Shown in pieces: positions 33,866 through 36,043 of a DNA stretch of 36,043 bases. Where the stretch lies: assembly GCF_000502835.1 (NCBI RefSeq), contig NZ_AYVL01000002.1, positions 88,764-124,806 on the forward strand, read 5' to 3'. A program made the position numbers and the translations under genes. Each line of letters starts with the position of its first letter. The stretch's first letter is position 1. This DNA is from Mesorhizobium sp. LSJC280B00. GTDB lineage: Bacteria; Pseudomonadota; Alphaproteobacteria; Rhizobiales; Rhizobiaceae. The notes under the pieces were generated by a model. That model saw only the letters and a program-made list of their open reading frames with translations, did not search any database and was not told the origin of the DNA.

Positions 33866-35169
33866 AGCAAATCCTCCTGCTTGAACTGCAGATAGCGCTC
33901 GACCAGCGCCGGACCGAGCCGGTTGTGGTCGGCTTCGATCACATGCGCCCCGAGCAGGCGCAGCCGGCCGATGACGACCTGCCTTTCGCGCAAGAGCCCT
34001 CCGGCAACGACCGCGCGGGCAACATCCTCGCCGGAGCGTGGCGGCAGGTCGGCCAGGCCCTCCAGTTCGGTGTCCTTCATCATCATGAACAGCACGAGAT
34101 GCCGTTCGGTGAGCCGGCCCACGGTGCGCAGCATCAATTCCGCACTGATCGGATCGACGAAATCGGTGAAGATGATGACCAGCGAGCGGCGGTCGAGCCG
34201 CGCCGCCAGCGTCGTCAATGCCAGCGTGAAATTGGTCTCCTCGCTGGAGTAGTCGATCTCGGCGGCCCGTTTCTGGATCATCGCAAAGCTGGCGGGGCCG
34301 CGCACCGCGCCGCTCGAAACGCGCGGCCTTGCATCGAAGCCGAACAGGCTGACCATGTCACCGCCCTTCAGCGCGATGAATGCCGACAGCAGGGCGGCCG
34401 TCACCGCCCGGTCCACCTTCGGCACACCGTCGACCGGCTCGCACATCAGGCGTCCGCTATCGATGGCCAGCACGATGTTGTTGTTCTCCTCGATGCGGAA
34501 CTCGCGCGCCAACAGCTTGCCGTGGCGGGCGCTGCGCTTCCAGTCGATCATCCGCCGGCCCATGCCCGGCTGGTAATCCTTGAGCGCGTCGAACTCGCGG
34601 CCTTGACCGGCGCGGCGCTGCGCATGGCCTTCGGCAAGCACCGCATGTTGCAGCAGCGTGATCGCCTCGCCGCGAGCGCTGCTGACGTCGGGCAGCACCG
34701 CAACCTTGCTTTCCACCGGCAGGACGACCTGGTTCCAGACCAGCCCGAATGGCCCGCGCCAGCGCACCCAGAGACGGTCGAAGCTGGCGACGCCGCGCCG
34801 CAGCGCCTGGAAGCGGAGGAAGAGCGACCCGCCTCCGGCGGTTGGCAGCAAGGCGCCGCCGCTGCTGTCCACCGGCGCCAGACGCCCATCGTGGCCGACG
34901 CGAGCCTCCGCGGCGCGCGGCCCCGAGTGACGGGCGGTGATTTGCACGCCGAATTCCCCACCAACACCGACCTGCTGCGGCGCATCGATGCTGGCACTCA
35001 GCGATGCCCGTCCGCGTCCGGCCGCGGCATCCACCGCCAGGAAGGCAAGCAGCAGGCAACTCCACAGCAATCCCAGATACCAGAACGACGGCAATGCCAG
35101 CGCGACCAGGAAGGCCGGGACCGCGCCGGCCGCAGCTGCCCATACCGCTCGGCCGCTGGGATAGATCAA
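33862..35169 (-). CDS. DUF58 domain-containing protein
   Basis: This 435-aa protein has two N-terminal hydrophobic helices (about 8-50), an Ig-like periplasmic stretch, and the DUF58 core [35 protein letters not shown] von Willebrand A-like domain follows ([23 protein letters not shown]), which has only a partial MIDAS motif because DSGR replaces DxSxS. DUF58 proteins are almost always the partners of MoxR AAA+ ATPases, which are thought to fold or assemble them, often with metal insertion. The start overlaps the MoxR stop by 4 bp (ATGA) and the end overlaps the SpoIIM gene. Confidence 0.93.
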   Translation of the reverse strand: MIYPSGRAVWAAAAGAVPAFLVALALPSFWYLGLLWSCLLLAFLAVDAAAGRGRASLSASIDAPQQVGVGGEFGVQITARHSGPRAAEARVGHDGRLAPVDSSGGALLPTAGGGSLFLRFQALRRGVASFDRLWVRWRGPFGLVWNQVVLPVESKVAVLPDVSSARGEAITLLQHAVLAEGHAQRRAGQGREFDALKDYQPGMGRRMIDWKRSARHGKLLAREFRIEENNNIVLAIDSGRLMCEPVDGVPKVDRAVTAALLSAFIALKGGDMVSLFGFDARPRVSSGAVRGPASFAMIQKRAAEIDYSSEETNFTLALTTLAARLDRRSLVIIFTDFVDPISAELMLRTVGRLTERHLVLFMMMKDTELEGLADLPPRSGEDVARAVVAGGLLRERQVVIGRLRLLGAHVIEADHNRLGPALVERYLQFKQEDLL

Positions 35170-36043
35170 CGTGGTGCTTCCGTCTGGTCGACCAGGTCGG
35201 AGACGATCTGCTCGACCAGCCGGCCATCGATCTGTGCCGCAGGCGAAAGGATGACGCGATGACGCAGCGCCGGCACCGCCAGCGCCTTGACGTCGTCGGG
35301 GATCACATAGGCGCGTCCGTCCAGCGCCGCCCGGGCACGCGCCGCCCGCGCCAGCATGGCGCCGGCGCGCGGACTGGCGCCGACTTCCAGATCGGCATTT
35401 TCACGCGTAGCCCGTACCAGCGCCGCTATATAGCCGACGACATCGTCGACAAAGGTGACGGAGCCGACCGTAGCGAGTGCCTCCTGCAGCGTCTCGCGGT
35501 CCGTCTGCGCCTCGATGCCATATTGCGCGATGTCGTGCGAGGCGGAGCCGCCGCCGTGATGGACGATGATGGCTCGTTCTTCCTCCGGGCCGGGATAGCT
35601 GACGCGGTGCTTGAACAGGAAGCGGTCGAGCTGCGCCTCCGGCAGCGGATAGACGCCCTGGTGCTCGATCGGATTCTGGGTCGCGACGACCATGAAATTG
35701 CGGCCGAGCGAATGCGTGGTGCCGTCGAAGGTGACCGCATGTTCCTGCATCGCCTCGAGCAGTGCGGCCTGCGTCTTGGGCGGCGTGCGGTTGATTTCGT
35801 CGGCAAGCAGGAGATCGCAGAAGATCGGGCCGCGCGTCAGCGTGAACTGCCCGGTCTGGAAGTTGTAGATGTTCGACCCGACGATATCGCCGGGCATCAG
35901 GTCCGGCGTGAACTGGATCCGCCCGTAGGCGATCCCAAGCGCCTGGGCGAAGCAGCGCGCCGTCATTGTCTTGGCCGTGCCCGGAGGACCTTCCAGCAGG
36001 ATATGCCCGCCCGCAAACAAGGCGGTCAGCATCAGGTCGACCG
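35166..36043 (-). CDS. MoxR-family AAA+ ATPase, 5' end truncated by the window
   Basis: This is the C-terminal part (about 291 residues visible) of a MoxR AAA+ ATPase. It carries Walker [11 protein letters not shown], Walker B and arginine-sensor region [24 protein letters not shown], sensor 1 [26 protein letters not shown] and a C-terminal lid with [18 protein letters not shown]. The frame stays open into the window edge (VDL before the first in-window Met), so the real start lies outside and the Met at 36032 is internal. MoxR proteins act as chaperones for cell-envelope or vWA-containing proteins. The stop overlaps DUF58 by 4 bp, so the two are coupled. Confidence 0.95.
   Translation of the reverse strand, partial: VDLMLTALFAGGHILLEGPPGTAKTMTARCFAQALGIAYGRIQFTPDLMPGDIVGSNIYNFQTGQFTLTRGPIFCDLLLADEINRTPPKTQAALLEAMQEHAVTFDGTTHSLGRNFMVVATQNPIEHQGVYPLPEAQLDRFLFKHRVSYPGPEEERAIIVHHGGGSASHDIAQYGIEAQTDRETLQEALATVGSVTFVDDVVGYIAALVRATRENADLEVGASPRAGAMLARAARARAALDGRAYVIPDDVKALAVPALRHRVILSPAAQIDGRLVEQIVSDLVDQTEAPR

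Noticed and set aside
33436..35262. 608-codon + strand frame
   Set aside because: It is antisense to the DUF58 and SpoIIM-like genes, with an arginine- and alanine-rich translation typical of shadows.
1..36043. CRISPR arrays, tRNA or rRNA genes, IS elements, prophage
   Set aside because: No regularly spaced repeats, cloverleaf-like sequences, transposase motifs or phage genes were found by reading the window.

Overview
The window is high-GC alphaproteobacterial DNA. It most likely comes from the chromosome of a Mesorhizobium-like member of the Hyphomicrobiales (Rhizobiales). The evidence is the NdvB-type cyclic beta-1,2-glucan synthase (2856 aa) with its NdvA exporter, rhizobial palindromic repeats, a HutF-type histidine pathway, and frequent 4-bp ATGA overlaps between operon genes. 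Both ends cut genes: an MBL-fold hydrolase at the left and a MoxR ATPase at the right. I saw no tRNA, rRNA, CRISPR array, insertion sequence or prophage.

Left part (1-5400): tyrosine catabolism. A fumarylacetoacetase-family gene lies on the + strand and 4-hydroxyphenylpyruvate dioxygenase on the - strand. The latter is divergent from an Lrp/AsnC regulator, with a TGCAA-N5-TTGCA inverted repeat between them. A small membrane protein, a DinB-fold protein and a Phd/VapC toxin-antitoxin pair with a perfect operator-like palindrome sit between. A small membrane protein and a DUF442 phosphatase-like protein follow.

5562-8213 (- strand) is a three-gene zinc ABC importer of the AztABC type: solute-binding protein, permease, and an ATPase with a His-rich tail. 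A Zur-like box lies upstream. A RidA protein follows on the + strand.

8982-17350 is a complete histidine utilisation locus: hutC-hutF (- strand) divergent from hutI-hutH-hutG-hutU-hutD (+ strand), with a perfect HutC-type palindrome (TATGTATATACATA) between. HutF and HutG together define the five-step route through formylglutamate to glutamate and formate. A 228-bp segment between hutH and hutG is bounded by 19-bp direct repeats. It carries a 17-bp-arm hairpin and a terminator that points antisense to the operon, with a promoter-like sequence upstream, so it may encode a small RNA.

17619-28322 holds ndvB and ndvA, which make and export periplasmic cyclic glucan. ccmC (cytochrome c maturation) stands alone after them between two repeat elements. 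A divergent pair follows: a D-threonine aldolase/D-serine dehydratase-like enzyme (-) and a D-lyxose isomerase-like cupin (+). A 41-bp near-perfect palindrome lies between them. The right end (36043 down to 31981, - strand) is an overlapping MoxR - DUF58 - SpoIIM-like - RDD operon, perhaps ending in an unrecognised 74-aa gene. This conserved but poorly understood envelope-linked module is the best candidate here for an undescribed system. Start codons are revised from the longest ORF where overlap, ribosome-binding site or operator position argued for it.
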